NCBI GenBank assembly: GCA_028023455.1
Contig: JAQFVV010006199.1
Span: 3,808,646-3,872,645 of the forward strand
Direction of reading: 5' to 3'
From: Epiperipatus broadwayi
Lineage: Eukaryota; Onychophora; Udeonychophora; Euonychophora; Peripatidae
DNA length: 64,000 nt
Both the position numbers and the translations under genes were made by a program. The notes under the pieces were generated by a model. That model was not told the DNA's origin. It was given only the letters and a program-made list of their open reading frames with translations, and did not search any database. Of the stretch, positions 26,863 to 39,520 are shown piece after piece (the stretch's first letter is position 1; every line of letters starts with the position of its first letter).

Positions 26863-29064
26863 ATACCATAAACAATTTGCTTAATTAGTAAAATTACTAA
26901 AAAAGAAATTTAAAATAAGCATCTAATTAATTATATTATAGTCTGAAGTCAGGATGCAAAATATGTTCATACTATATAACCACTTATAAGTACTGAAATG
27001 TTAGATTGATCGTAAATTAGTACATTCCAAGATTAAAATAATAGATATATATGAAAATAATTTTTTTTTTTTTTAGATATATTGATAAAAAATTTAATAT
27101 TCACTCTTTGGGTTCTTAATACTCAAACTAAATTTTAACAACTAAACACTGAAATTTTTAAATTGAATCCTGTTATGAAATTGTTTCTTATAAAGTGTGT
27201 TGTACATATTTCGTTTTATTTTTATCAAATATAAGTATGTAAAAATATTTCTATGTAAACCTCTTTCATTACATAATGAAAGTTCAGAAGTAATAAAAAT
27301 ATTTTACAAAATGTTTTAAAAATTTATATTTATTAATATTAATTTCTATACTTTATATATAGATACATATGTATGTGCTTGTGTTCGTATATAATATTGT
27401 ACATTATTTATTTATTGTCGTAATGGATTGATAGTAGACATGTGCATTTAGAATAATATATATATATAGAATGAGAAAAAGACATAGTTAAAAAAAATAA
27501 AGATTAAAAAGGAAAACAGCAGTTAAAAATAAATTCAATTTTAAAAAAACCAACTTCAACAACTGTTTTTTTTTTTTAGTTTTTATTTATCGATTTAATT
27601 TTTTACCCAACTTTTGCTTTCCTGTTCAAACTATTTATAGATGAAAGATGATTTAAAATGTCTCCAGGTGTGTTTCATTGCCCCCAGAAGATTAATGTTA
27701 GTCACAACATGTTCTGAGCTTTCATTTAATTATTATGTTCATTTAGTGAGTTAAACTCATTACTGCTAGCAAATTATTTAGTGAAATGTTACTAAGAAAC
27801 CAAATTAACATAAGAAGATTTGTACTTTGTAATTTAAAGTAATTTTGATAAATGGCTATTTATTAATATAAAGGCTATAAAAATAAATGATTTCAGTAAA
27901 AATAATCTAAAAATATAAAAAGGTAAAATAATATCTGTCATATAATAATATAAAGTTAAACTTATTATTCTATCATTATATAGATATTTATGAAACATCT
28001 ATATTCAAAAACTAAAATAAATAATCGTTTACACAGGTATGTCTTTTTTTCCATATAAGACAAATAATATTCACAATGATTACATATTATCTCATTACTT
28101 ATCACCATTTTGGCTGCTCTAATCTGACCTTAGAAAGAGAACTTAAATACGTTTTAAGGCTTTGCTTAATTATATATTTACAATTAATTCTTTTTTACAA
28201 AAAACTAGCCACATTACATCATTTTATTTTATACTGCTGTAAACAAATAAAATGTTATTTAACATGAGAAGAATAAAGAATATATTTAATACATTATCAT
28301 TAAAACGTAAGTTATTTAAATCATCAACAACGTTTGTGTGTATGTATTAATTATCCATATCAGTGTCCATTGTCAAATGATTAACACCTTTTAGATTTTT
28401 CTTTATAAAAAATGTGTTGTTTCATTTATAGTAATTACTTTGGTATAAGAGAAAAATTTACCATTATTATATTTTCAAATCAAAATCTTTATTAATCATA
28501 TAATCAATTAGTTATCAATTGCAAATCACTTAACTTTATCACAATTAAAAGTTTTTGCAAAGACAACAATTTGAAATTTAATTGTTTATTATATTCTTTT
28601 AAAAGATTGAAAGTATTGAAATATTTTAGAAGGTTTGTTCCATTCATTGCCTTTGCATTCATTAGTCTATTCTTTTTATGCAAGATCATATTTACTGTCC
28701 ACTTTTTTTACTACCACTTTTTTTATTCCCACTTTTTTATTAAGGTCAATTGCTAGTATATAAAATTTTTTATTGGATTTTTTATCTTACTTTGGATTAA
28801 TAATTGATCATAATTTTTAAGATTCAGAGATGGGTTTAAATCCACGTCAACATTAATATAATAGATATTTTTTCCAACTTTATACTATACATTAGTATTA
28901 ATAATTACAATAAATTAACTAATTAGAAAGTCAATATTACTATATGGACAAATTATTTTATTAATAATCCATACTTATTACTATTTTCTATATAGTAAAA
29001 ATCACTTTCACTTTAAATAAGACAGCCTACTAATGTATTTAGCAAAATATAGCTATAATATACC
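26863..29064. other. A+T-rich non-coding DNA
   Basis: I see no gene. Frames of about 60 codons on both strands near 28076-28756 overlap each other and are low-complexity. Confidence 0.55.
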
Positions 29065-30812
29065 ACTGGTGAATATATATATATATATTAAGAAACCAAG
29101 CACATATATTTGTATTACATATTTTTCATTTAAAATAAATGATTAAGTTTTAATAAAAGCAAAAGTTGAAAAATATAGTATGTTTTAAAATAGATCTTAA
29201 AAGGCAAACTTGCAAAAATGAAAGTATTGGGTCACCCTTTTTCTTTTAAAAATAAAAGAAAGTTTTAATATTAAAGAGTGAGTGGGAGAGGGGGAGAATA
29301 ATTCTATGTAAGAGTTGAAACTGGCTCTCCTTTTTATAAATTAAAAAAAATGTACAAATAAAAAAAAGAAATAATAATGAATAAATGTAAAAATGAAATT
29401 AAACTAAAAATATAATTTGTAAAAAGAAAAACTTTTACAATTTGCAATTCATTAAAGATTATTTGGCTGATAAAAGAAAAAAAATAGTTCCCATTTGAAC
29501 TAATTAAAAAACAAAGGAAAAGACCATGGACACTATCATATCAAAGTATTAGATTAATCTAAGCAAGATTATTAGATTAAAACAGAATGCAAACATTAAT
29601 TAAGGAAATGTAAAATTAATTAAACTAGATCAAAGAATGATAAATAAAAACAATGAAAAAGAAACATATAAGAGGACCAAAAGATGAGTATTATCATTCA
29701 TTATCATTATTACTGCTAGTCAGATTTTTTCAAATGCAACAAAATTATCATTCAACACTGCTGTCTTATAAAATTAAAAAAAAAAAGAGAAGATGGCAAA
29801 AAGCCATCAATGTTTTCAGCATGCATTTGCATCTACCTATCTTCATGGAAGGCTGACCTGGCAGCATGCAGTGCTAAACAACAACCAAAGTGTGTGGATA
29901 GCCTTTCATCCCAGTCCTCAGTACCATCAGACATTCTCACCTAAAACTCATGCCTGCCTCATGATCTATAAACTACTGATAATATCTCTCTCTCCTTCAT
30001 TGTAAACTGGAAAATCAATAAGAAGCCAAAAACATCGATGGAAACCAAAGTCCAATCAGTTGGTAAGTGACAATGAAGGAAACAAGAAAGGAATTGAATC
30101 CATAATACTGGGACATCTTATCCAAAATCCTAGGTAAATATAATTCTTATTTTCCCATTCTAAAGATTTGCATATAAAAGTAAATGAAAGTATCTTAATG
30201 AACTCTAATAGTTACCACCAATGTAATCTTTAATATGGCATCTGTAGATTCTTAATATATTGTATTAGAAATAGGTGTGTGTTTATGTAATTTTTTATAT
30301 TTTATCATGTTATAATTATTCATATGTTTAAGATAAATATTTATTTGCTTAATTGTTGTATGATCAATTCTCTCTCTTATAACTCACTAGTAAATTAATT
30401 TATAAATAGCTATACATATTGGGCAAGTGTGCCAAGATTTTCCTCCACAATTGAGAAAAGGTGATAGCTTGGGGATATATCAGGTGGTGGATTGTCTACC
30501 TGTTGCCCAGGCATGCTGACTACATAACCCATGGTTATATGGCACTTGAGGTTAATCCTCAAAACAAATAAAGTATTTTGGATGACAGGGGGTTGAATCT
30601 AGAAGCCATGCAGTGATTTAGCCTGGAAATGTAATTGTAGGTCATACTTTGTATACCCTTAATCTGCTTATAGACACTGTTGATGTTTCATCCATATGTG
30701 GTATTATTCTTTGCTTGAAGAATTGGTCTGTTGGAATAGTAAAAGTGCAGCCTGAGTTAAAATTGAGATTTAAAGAAAATAATCAGGACAATTTTCTCCT
30801 GACCCAGTTCAA
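29065..30812 (+). repeat. Direct repeat copy 1 (putative 5' LTR)
   Basis: It matches 33363-35911 along its whole length apart from the insertion there. Examples are the shared blocks around TTCATTAAAGATTA (29450/34550), GGGCAAGTGTG (30420/35500) and GTGCAGCCTGAGTTAAAATTG (30750/35840). Differences are frequent, so the copies are old. Frames of 60-70 codons inside are not conserved between copies. Confidence 0.8.
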
Positions 30813-30814
30813 TT

Positions 30815-30833
30815 GGCTTTCCAACATGAGTGC
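30815..30833 (+). promoter_or_regulatory. Putative primer-binding site
   Basis: TGGCTTTCCAACATGAGTG follows the 3' end of repeat copy 1 after two bases. Such spacing is usual for LTR elements, and the same two-base spacing is seen in both minus-strand elements of this window. The match to tRNA-Lys is imperfect. Confidence 0.35.
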
Positions 30834-31199
30834 TGAAGTCCCACAAATTACCAGAGTAATTAAAATCATAATTGAAGTTAAAATTAAAAAGTTTGAAACT
30901 AAATTTTAAATAAATTCAAAACTGCATAGTGATAAAAATTGAAATTGGTGAGCAGTATAAGAAAAGAATAGACCAAAGCAAACAAATTATAATATTAAGT
31001 AGTAAAATGTAAATAAAAAACAGAGAGTCCAGGGAGATAATATTTTATACAGATTAGGGTCTTGATGGTAAAGTAGAAATCAGAAAGAACTAAGGGTTGG
31101 AGGTGGTCATATACTTCGTTCGAGCAAAATATTTAAAATACATATATGTAAAATAAAAATTTGTGTTATAAAGAAAACTAGAAATTATTAATGCATACC

Positions 31200-32160
31200 A
31201 GGGCAAAAACAAAAATAGAAGTTCAAAGTAAAGAAGAAAGCCCAAAAAATGAGAAAGAGGAAGCAAAAGAAGAAATAAAAAAGGGGATATAAATCAGAAG
31301 AAATGGCAGAAATGCTGAGAAAAAAATAGAATGGTAGGGATTGGAAATGAGGATAGCATGATGAGAGGATAGGGATGTACTAGATAGCATAAAAACAGAT
31401 ATGGATAAGTTAGCAGAGAGGGTAGATGGCTTGGAAAGTGAATGGGAAAAGATAAAAAAGGAAAAGAAAAGAACAGATATAAGTAAATCAACAGAAAAAA
31501 TTGGTATAGTAAAACTAAAAAGCGAGGAGAATATGGTTAAATTAGAAACTAGTAGTGTGGACATTAACAATAGAGAAAAGTAAAGTTTAAATAAATACAT
31601 GCAGTTAAATAGCTCAAATATTGCAAATAAATATGGACTAAAAAATAAATATAGTTTTGAACAAAAATTTATGTCTGAACCAGAAAGTAAATTTAATTTA
31701 AAAATTAAGCCAGAACCACAATGACTTCAAAACTAAAATTAAAAAGATGCCAGAAGTGAAACACATCAGAAAAAAAGTATATTTAAACATTAAAGGAAAG
31801 ACAGATGCAATACTGGGAAAGATATCTGTAGTTAAATTCTACCTACAGATCACTCTTAAACCAGAGATGGCAATAGAGGTAGAAAATAAAACAAAACTTG
31901 AAAGAGAAAAAAAATATAACTTATAAATACCATAAACTAAAACCATGATAATTATGATTGGGGTAAAAATAATAGATATCGATCTTTATATAGTTCTAAA
32001 AGGGTGGGTTCTGAATATAATAGATATGCCAAACAAACCACCCAGAATATCAAGCCAAGCTTTGGAATAGGTTACAATTTCCTGATCTGCACAGATTTAT
32101 AAGAAATCTAAAAGAGCTGCCTGACAAACATTAAGAAAAACTAAAATAGTGGGATGGACA
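31200..32160 (+). pseudogene. Decayed Lys/Glu-rich coding region of the 29-36 kb element
   Basis: Plus-strand frames between 31200 and 31580 are strongly Lys/Glu-rich. The clearest, 31401-31583 (60 codons), begins MDKLAERVDGLESEWEKIKK and looks like a coiled coil. A second run near 31745-31925 reads with words such as HIRKKVYLNIKGKTDAILG and EVENKTKLERE. Near 32040-32110 another frame gives RLQFPDLHRFI. Frames are broken by several stops and shifts. The long minus-strand Ser/Phe-rich frame over the same bases (31223-31600) is the mirror of the Lys/Glu-rich composition. I recognise no gag, protease, RT or integrase motif. The composition resembles the ORFs of the element at 51-61 kb. Confidence 0.4.
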
Positions 32161-32399
32161 TTTAGGTAATGGAAAATAAATAAATAATGGGATTACATAA
32201 AAATTGAAATAGCATTAATAAAATAAAATGTTTTTTTTTTATTTTTTTTTAGAATTAATTTCGGAAATGAAATAAAATAAAAGATTTTTTTTTAGAATCA
32301 CATACATTGATGAAAACAAAGTTAAATAAATGATCTAAAATAATATTTTGGGAACTAATATATGATAGTAGAGTTAAATAAAATGCAATAAAATATTTT

Positions 32400-33362
32400 T
32401 TTAGAGTTAATAATAGAAATAAAATAAAGTAAAATTTTTTTTTTGTAGAGAATTAATATATAGTAATAATAATAAAGTTAAATAAATAAAATAAACAAAA
32501 TTTTGTATAAGGAATAAATAAAAATCTAGAATAAAATAATCTGTAGCATAGGCATTGAGTGTCAGATGGATTGGAGTTGTAAAAAAGGTGGGGTGAGAAA
32601 GTGAAGGTTGCACTCATTATAATAAGTGTAGGCCATCAAGCTGTCTGAAAATAGTACCCATAATGGACTAAATGGGGGGATAGTCCTTAGGGTGAGAATC
32701 CAGTAGAGAGATTTTTGGGCCCATCCAAATCATGCTGTGAGAAATTGTTCCAATCCCATATTCCAAATATATGCACTGGAAAAATACCAGCATAAGCCAC
32801 AAAAATTCATTTTGTGGGAAAAGAAATTCCCAAAATTTCATAATATATTGTTAGTAGCATAATCTGAATAGTCAATTGTTGAATCCTGATATTCACAGTG
32901 ATCTCCATGGTATCTTCTAGGATGCAGTTCCATTGGAGAAAATCATGGGCTCATTCAATTGGCTGGTAGAAAAATCCCAGCATAAAATGTAATGTTTAAG
33001 TTGGATATAAGCCAGACATATTCTGCAATCTGCAGCATTCAAATCCCTGTACATATTAGAAAGATATATGGTGCTCCTCATGGTCATCATACATGACATA
33101 ATTGTTGGAATCAATATTGATTATTGGCTTGGAAAGAAGAGTAGCATAAGAAAAGTCACCCTCTGTGCCTAATCTATCTTAAGCAATTCTAAAACTTATT
33201 TGATAGAAAAGTAGTATGTAAATAAATAAAAGTTAAAAGCCGTAATATGTAAGCCAAATTAATAGGTAAATAATGAGGGGAAAAGCTATAAATAAATTAT
33301 TAGAGATAAAATGGTTGATTTGATGCATTTTACCTCTCAAACTGGGTGTGTGTGCGATGTAG
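32400..33362. other. Rest of the internal region of the 29-36 kb element
   Basis: A minus-strand reading of 32590-33110 stays partly open and G+C-richer, with a 65-codon frame at 32917-33114, but no known motif. I could not assign it. Confidence 0.35.
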
Positions 33363-35911
33363 CACTAGTAAATATATATGTTAAGAAAACAAACACATAT
33401 ATTTGTGTTACATATTTTCATTTGTGAAAGTCAAAAAATATCATGTTTTAAAGTAGATTTTAAACACAAAATTGTGAAAATGAAAGTATTGCATCACACT
33501 TTTTCTTTTAACAATAAAAGTAGGTTTTATTATAAAGCACATGGGGGATGGTGGATAATTATAAGTAACAGTTGAAACTAGCTCACCTTTTTATAAATTT
33601 TTAAAAAAAGTGTATGGATGAGAAAAAATAATAATAATGAGTAAATAATATATGGGGTATATGAGCACAGACTTTCACATGACCCACCACTCTCCACACT
33701 ATCTCATAACACTGATACACTTAAACACATATATGGTGAAAAGATAATCACCAATATATGTATTTTATGATAAACCAGCAATCATCAGTTGGTCCAGATT
33801 ACCATCTCTACACATATATGCTGTAAGTGCTCAGATATATATTAAGATAGTCAATACTCATACTTTAATGGACAGGCTTCAATTTACTCCACACTCCAAC
33901 TCTTCAACTGCCCATCCAATTAAAAATCTAATGATAGAATGCTCAAAGACCACCCAGATGCTGAAATTCTTGTCACACCCATGTTAACCTAAGGTCAATC
34001 TGATCCCTCATGTGCAGGATATAATCCATTTAATACATATACAAGGAATGGGCATGTATTAAATGGATTATGTCCTGTACATGAAGGGTCAGATTGACCT
34101 TAGATCAACATGGGTGTGACAAGAATCTCAGCCTCAGGGTGGCCTTTGAGCATTCTATCATCAGATTTTCAATTGGATGGATGGTTGAAGATTTGGAGTG
34201 TGGAGTAGATTGAAGCCTGCCATTAAAGTATGAAAATTGACTATTTTAATATATATCTGAGCACTTATAGCATATATGTGTAAAGATGGAAATCTGGACC
34301 AACTGATGATTGCTGGTTTAGCATGAAATACATATATTGGTGATTATTTATCTTTTCAGCATATTTGTTGTGTTCAAGTGTATCAGTGTTATGAAATAGT
34401 GTGGAGAATGGTGGGTTGTGTGAAAGTCTGTGCTCATATATCATATATTACATTTATAGATACAGGTATATAATAAGCCCGTGTGTTTCAGTTAATAATG
34501 AAACTAAAAATATAATTTGTAAAAAAAAAGGACTTTTAAATTTTGCAATTCATTAAAGATTACTTGGCTGATAAAAGAAAAGACAATTTCCATTTGAACT
34601 TATTAAAGAAGCAACGGAAAACACTATGGACACTATCTTATCAAAGTATTAGACTAATCTAAGCAAGAGATTAGATTAAAACAAAATGCAAAAATTAATT
34701 AAGGAAATATAAAATTAATTAAACAAGATCAAAGAATGATAAATAGGAACAATGAAAAAAACATAAAAAAACATAGAGATGAGTATTATTATTCATTATC
34801 ATTATTATTGCAAGTCATATTGTTTCAAACACAGAAAAATTATCATTCAACATTGCTGTCATATAAAAATTTTAAAAACAAAAAGCTGGCAAAAGACATC
34901 AATGTTTTCAGCATGTGTGTGCATCTACCTATGTCCACTGAAGGCCAGCCTAGCAGCATGCAGTGCCAATCAACATGGAGTGTGCAGCTAGCCTTTGATC
35001 TCAGTCCTCAATGCCATCAGATGTTTACCACCTGGAACTCATCCCACCTTTTTATCTATGAACTACCAATAACATCTCCCTCATTGTAAACTGGAAAATC
35101 AATAAGCCAAAAATATCATTGGCAAACAAAGGCCAATTGATTGATAATCAACAAGAAAGAAAACAAGAAAGGAGATGAATCCATAAATGTGGGACATGCT
35201 ATCCAAAACCTTAGGCAAATATTATTCTTATTCTCCCATTCTAAAGATTTGCACATAAAAGTAAATAAAATTACCTTAATGAACTCTAATAGTTACCACC
35301 AACATAATCTTTAATATTGCATCTGTAAATTCATATTATATTGTATTAGAAATAGGTATGTGTGTATATGTAATTTTTTTTATTCTATCATGCTATAATT
35401 ATGCATGTGTGTAAAATAAATATTTGTTTGCTTAATTGTTGTCTGATTGATTCTCTCTCTTATAACTGGGTCACTAGTAAAATTATAAATAACTATACAT
35501 ATTGGGCAAGTGTGTCAAAGATTTCCTTCCCACAGCTAAGAGAAGAAGCTAGCTTGGGGATATATCAAATGCTGGATTGTATACTTGTCATCTGGGCATG
35601 CTGACTATATAACCTGTAGTTGTCTGGTACCTGAGGTTAATCCTAAAAACAAATAAAGTGCTTTGGATGGCAGGGGTTTGAATCTAGCAGCCAAGAAGTG
35701 CTATAGTCTGGAAATGTGATTGTAGGTTATACTTTGTATAGTCTTGGTTTGGTTATAATACTGATGATGTTTCATCTATCTATCTATGGTATTATATTTC
35801 TTTGCTTGAAGGGTCAGTCTGTTGCAATAGTGAAAGTGCAGCCTGAGTTAAAATTGGGGTTTAAAGGAAATAATCAGAGTGACTTTCTCTGACCCAGTTC
35901 AATATCTATGA
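33363..35911 (+). repeat. Direct repeat copy 2 (putative 3' LTR), interrupted
   Basis: It is the counterpart of copy 1. It is longer because about 800 bases (about 33645-34490) are inserted at a point where copy 1 simply reads through AATAATGAATAAATG. TAATAATGA occurs on both sides of the insertion and may be its target duplication. Confidence 0.8.
33658..34443. mobile_element. Foldback element with arms of about 385 bp
   Basis: The left arm (33658-34038) starts GTATATGAGCACAGACTTTC. The right arm (34054-34443) is its near-perfect complement and ends GAAAGTCTGTGCTCATATAT. Only about 15 bases (34039-34053) separate the arms, so nearly the whole element is one giant palindrome. There is no coding capacity. 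The uninterrupted copy of the host repeat at 29065 gives the empty site. A single-arm relic of the same family lies at 39371-39520. Confidence 0.88.
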
Positions 35912-36707
35912 TTATATTTGCTAGAGCCCATATAATTTTTAAATTTATTTACATTTCATTGTAACTTATCTCATGCAATCACTCTGGAAACAAATTGTCT
36001 TTTATTGTAATAATAATAATAATCCAAGTACCATTTATACTTTTGTTTTCATTGGTAATATTTTTTATCCATTTTAATTGCAAACTTCCATGCATTATTA
36101 GATATTACATAAAGAATCCTGGGTGTTTTTTACAAGGTCTGTTTAAGAATTTCACCGAATCAATATTTTATGAAAGTTTCTTTATTAATTGAGAATGTGT
36201 GAATATGCATCTGTGGGCAAGTGTAATTATAATATTCCATTAATTTAATAAAGTATTCAATAAAATTACTCTGCACTTTTTTAAAAATATTAAACTACTA
36301 TGAAGACATTAAAAAAATATTTTTGTGTGTATAGTGTACAATTTATCTAATTATACTAAGTATTCATCTATGGTTGTTGTGCTAACTACTTACTAATGGA
36401 AACATCTCCAGTTCTGTAAGCATGAATAATCAGTAAATGGCAATGCTTATTGAATGTCCATAGTAATGCTACAATATTCTTTCTCCAGACTAATTTCTTA
36501 CTTATGAACTTTATCAGTGAAAAGTTTTCAATTAGTTCACTCAGATTCTTGTAATCTAATGCACTTTTTACTCAGAAATAAAGTACAACTCTGAAATTTC
36601 TTGATGTTTTGAGTTTAAGCAACTTGCTTTCATACATATATAGGTCTTATACTTAACAAATTAAATGCATATTTATCATTTGTTCAGGAATAATATAAAA
36701 TCAAATG
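35912..36707. other. A+T-rich non-coding DNA
   Basis: I see no supported gene. A 65-codon frame at 35995-36192 is low-complexity and unmatched. Confidence 0.5.
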
Positions 36708-36859
36708 TCACATGACTCCAGCTTACACAATAATTTTTAGGAGCAAATACCCAAGTTTTTCCACCTGCTGTAACTTTGAGTAAATAATAGATGATAGCCA
36801 CTACTATTTACTCAAGCTGAAATTGCGTTAAAAATTGTTGTATAAGCTGGATCATGTGA
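36708..36859. mobile_element. Hairpin MITE (about 152 bp)
   Basis: TCACATGACTCCAGCTTACA... (36708 onward) is mirrored by ...TATAAGCTGGATCATGTGA (ending 36859). The outer arms of about 32 bp have only a few mismatches, and an inner inverted pair GAGTAAATA/TATTTACTC continues the fold. The unit is non-coding. Such imperfect hairpins are typical of non-autonomous DNA transposons; the superfamily cannot be told. Confidence 0.65.
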
Positions 36860-37721
36860 TGCTTGTTATAGTTTAAAAATAAAATCTTTTACTACAGAGT
36901 ACTTTTAGATATTTATTAATCTGTTATTTGTCTGTATTACAATGTAATTATTACATTATGGATTATTACATTAGTTTGACTTATGGAATTAGTTGCCTTT
37001 GTTGTGTAAATGTTTGTTCATTGGTACATGCATGATCTGATAATTTTCATATACTTATCTTTTTCTCTGCATTCAGGATTATGTCTTGTTTTTATTTTTT
37101 ATTGTGTAAATAGTTTCATTAATAAATTATATTGACACTTACATAATGTTTTGTAGCTGCAGTTGTTGTTTTCCAGTATTTGAAGATTTGGTTTGTAGAG
37201 GTTAAGATTCTCATGGTGTGTTCTGACTTTGAAACTGACAGAATTTTCTTTATCTGCAGTCTCTAGTATATTTATTGTACTGTAAATTACATATCAGTAC
37301 ATACTATACTATATAGTTATACACCAGGGATGGTAAACAAATTTTACTGATTTGCATTGAAAAAAAAATATCAGAAAAGCCTTCCAAAGACTCTTAATCT
37401 CTAAAAAAAATTAAATTTGAAATGCTGAAAAAGCATGAGTGGCTTCTATGAAATATTATATTAATAAAACTAGTCATCCAAAAATGATTAAAAAACATAA
37501 AATAATAAAGTAGAGTGGAAAAGATATATTTAAAGTAGCAGACTATGGATGTAACCATGAACATGTATTCAATTAAAAAAATGTAAAAGTAATAAAAAAA
37601 ATTAAAAAAAACATGACAATAACAAATAATTCCTTATTAACATTGTCCTTAAAAAAATGATAAAATCAGGAAGAACCTCATAGGTAAGTATATAAAAATT
37701 TGTTAACAGAATAGGAGATAT
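36860..37721. other. A+T-rich non-coding DNA
   Basis: I see no gene. CAGGGATGGTAAACAAA near 37325 resembles a single hAT-type end without a partner. Confidence 0.5.
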
Positions 37722-38104
37722 CAGGGATGAGCAAATAGCATCCCATGGGCCACATGCAGTTCACTAAGAGTTTTTTGCAGCCCACCAAGACAGAAAAATC
37801 TGCCTTGATCTGAGATTTCCTTTCTGTGCATGACCAAAGATTCATCTTGTATTTTCCACTAGGCCAGCCACATCAATGTGCATGCACAGTGGTTTTCTGG
37901 TTGATCTGGTTAGTTTCAATTTTGTCTTTGCAACAATAAATATATAAATTTCCAACTTTGGTGAAACCATGAACCTTCTGAAAAAACATAAAATCAGTGA
38001 TGAATGCTGTGTGTTTGCTTTCACAAAGTGGCCCCCTACATGACCCTCCACTAATCTCCACCTCCACAAAATGGCCCTTGAGTCAAAACATTTGCCTACC
38101 CCTG
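37722..38104. mobile_element. hAT-type MITE, about 383 bp
   Basis: It starts CAGGGATGAGCAAATAGC and ends CATTTGCCTACCCCTG, which are imperfect inverted repeats of the classic hAT end CAGGGGTGGGCAAA. The interior is G+C-richer than the flanks and retains two overlapping minus-strand frames of 64 and 75 codons without transposase words. The 8-base flanks GGAGATAT and GCTGAGAT agree at five positions, so the target duplication is degraded. Length and structure fit an internally deleted hAT transposon. Confidence 0.7.
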
Positions 38105-39370
38105 GCTGAGATGGTTAGTGTATTACTAAAAATTTAATTCTTATGAATCTAAATATCACCAGTCGAATTTTCCCATGCTAAATGTCACTTTTTAGATGGC
38201 AACACCCTAAGAAGAAAGGAAAATAATATATACAAAACATTGCATTACACACTAACTTGTCTCTTACTATTATTAGTTAAATGTGCTTGAAAAAATAATG
38301 TTTAAATTTTTTAAAACCATTTAACATTTTAATTACATGGTGCAACTCGTTCTTCATATAATTATAAATATTTAAATATAATTAAAAATATGGATTTTCT
38401 TTTTTCCAATTGATTCATCACCAAATCAGGAAATTTTTCATTTAGTATTAGGTAGTTATTTTAATTAATAAAATATTTTTTTTACTTAAAAGTGTTTTTT
38501 TTTTTTTTTGCTGTAAATAGCCAAATAAAAAAATATCATCAAATAGCAGCTTATATCTGATAATCGATGATTTTATCATTATATATATATATATATATGA
38601 TTGATCTATCGTTGTCTTGGCTGGGAACATTACAGTTTTTAAAAATTGGAAATCATTATTTATTTTTATCTGTTATACCACAAGTTAAAATATATTGTGA
38701 GAAAACATTCATACATAGAGATGTACAAATATAGTTTCTCTCAAAAATATTGAGTATTAAAACAGGGAGCTATTGTGATCTTGATTTTTTAATAAATCAA
38801 TAAACTTAGGACATTATCTTATATATTTTAGAAAGCAGCACACCCATGAGCAATCAGGTAGTAATAGCCATTACAATGACAGAAGTGTGAAATATGTACA
38901 TTAATAAGAATTTATCCTGAGAGAAATTAAATAGTTTTTTTTATACTAAATATTGAACTTCTTTTATGTTTTTTATCAAAATTATGTAAGGCATTATAAT
39001 GCTTATTTCAAAATAATTGTAAGTTTGTTTGTTCTTTATCTTATAATTAAAAAAAAAAATTAGCTTTTAAGTAATTGCATAGTGATGATTTAATTAATAG
39101 AATTCCAGTGAGATCTAGAAAAAAAAACTTTTTTTACAAAGTCTTTTAAAATTCCTCAATATTTTTTTAACTTAATTTAAAAAAGATTTAAAAATAATTA
39201 AGCTTTTGAACAGCTATTTGGGATAAACAAAATATCAGTACGAAAGAGTATATTTACTTTTTAAATATTATATCTAATTATTCTTCCGTAAAAATTTAAA
39301 AATAAAAAGAACAAAAATGGTAATACAGAAATCTATTTTTAATTTTTACAAATATATTAATTAGTTATAT
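38105..39370. other. A+T-rich non-coding DNA
   Basis: No gene. It holds a homopolymer T run near 38494 and an (AT)n run at 38580-38598. Confidence 0.6.
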
Positions 39371-39520
39371 ATAGGGTATATGAGCACAGACTTTCACACC
39401 ACCCACCACTCTATCTCATAACCCTGATACACTTGAACACATATATGTTGAAAAGATAAATAATCACCAATATACGTATTTCATGCTAAACCAGCAATCA
39501 TCAGTTAGTCCAGATTCTCA
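39371..39520. mobile_element. Single-arm relic of the foldback family
   Basis: It begins GGGTATATGAGCACAGACTTTC and follows the left arm of the element at 33658 through AAACCAGCAATCATCAGTTA and CCAGATT, then breaks off. There is no opposite arm nearby, so it is a deletion product. Confidence 0.85.

Larger units (their letters stand above)
29065..35911 (+). mobile_element. Degenerate LTR-type element with direct repeats of about 1.75 kb
   Basis: Two direct repeats (29065-30812 and 33363-35911, the second enlarged by a nested insertion) flank about 2.55 kb of internal DNA holding plus-strand Lys/Glu-rich coding relics. Both repeats end GACCCAGTTCA. In the first, the next bases are AT then TGGCTTTCCAACATGAG, which starts with the TGG of a primer-binding site and can be aligned to the tRNA-Lys-type site TGGCGCCCAACGTGGGG with one added base and several changes. 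The outer left ends do not show a clean TG, no convincing target duplication is visible, and only a GAGGGGAAAA run near 33275 resembles a polypurine tract. A plain segmental duplication is the alternative. Confidence 0.5.

Noticed and set aside
31223-31600. 125-codon minus-strand Ser/Phe/Leu-rich ORF
   Set aside because: It is the complement of a Lys/Glu-rich stretch (AAG/GAA codons read as CTT/TTC); the plus strand carries the better coding signal.
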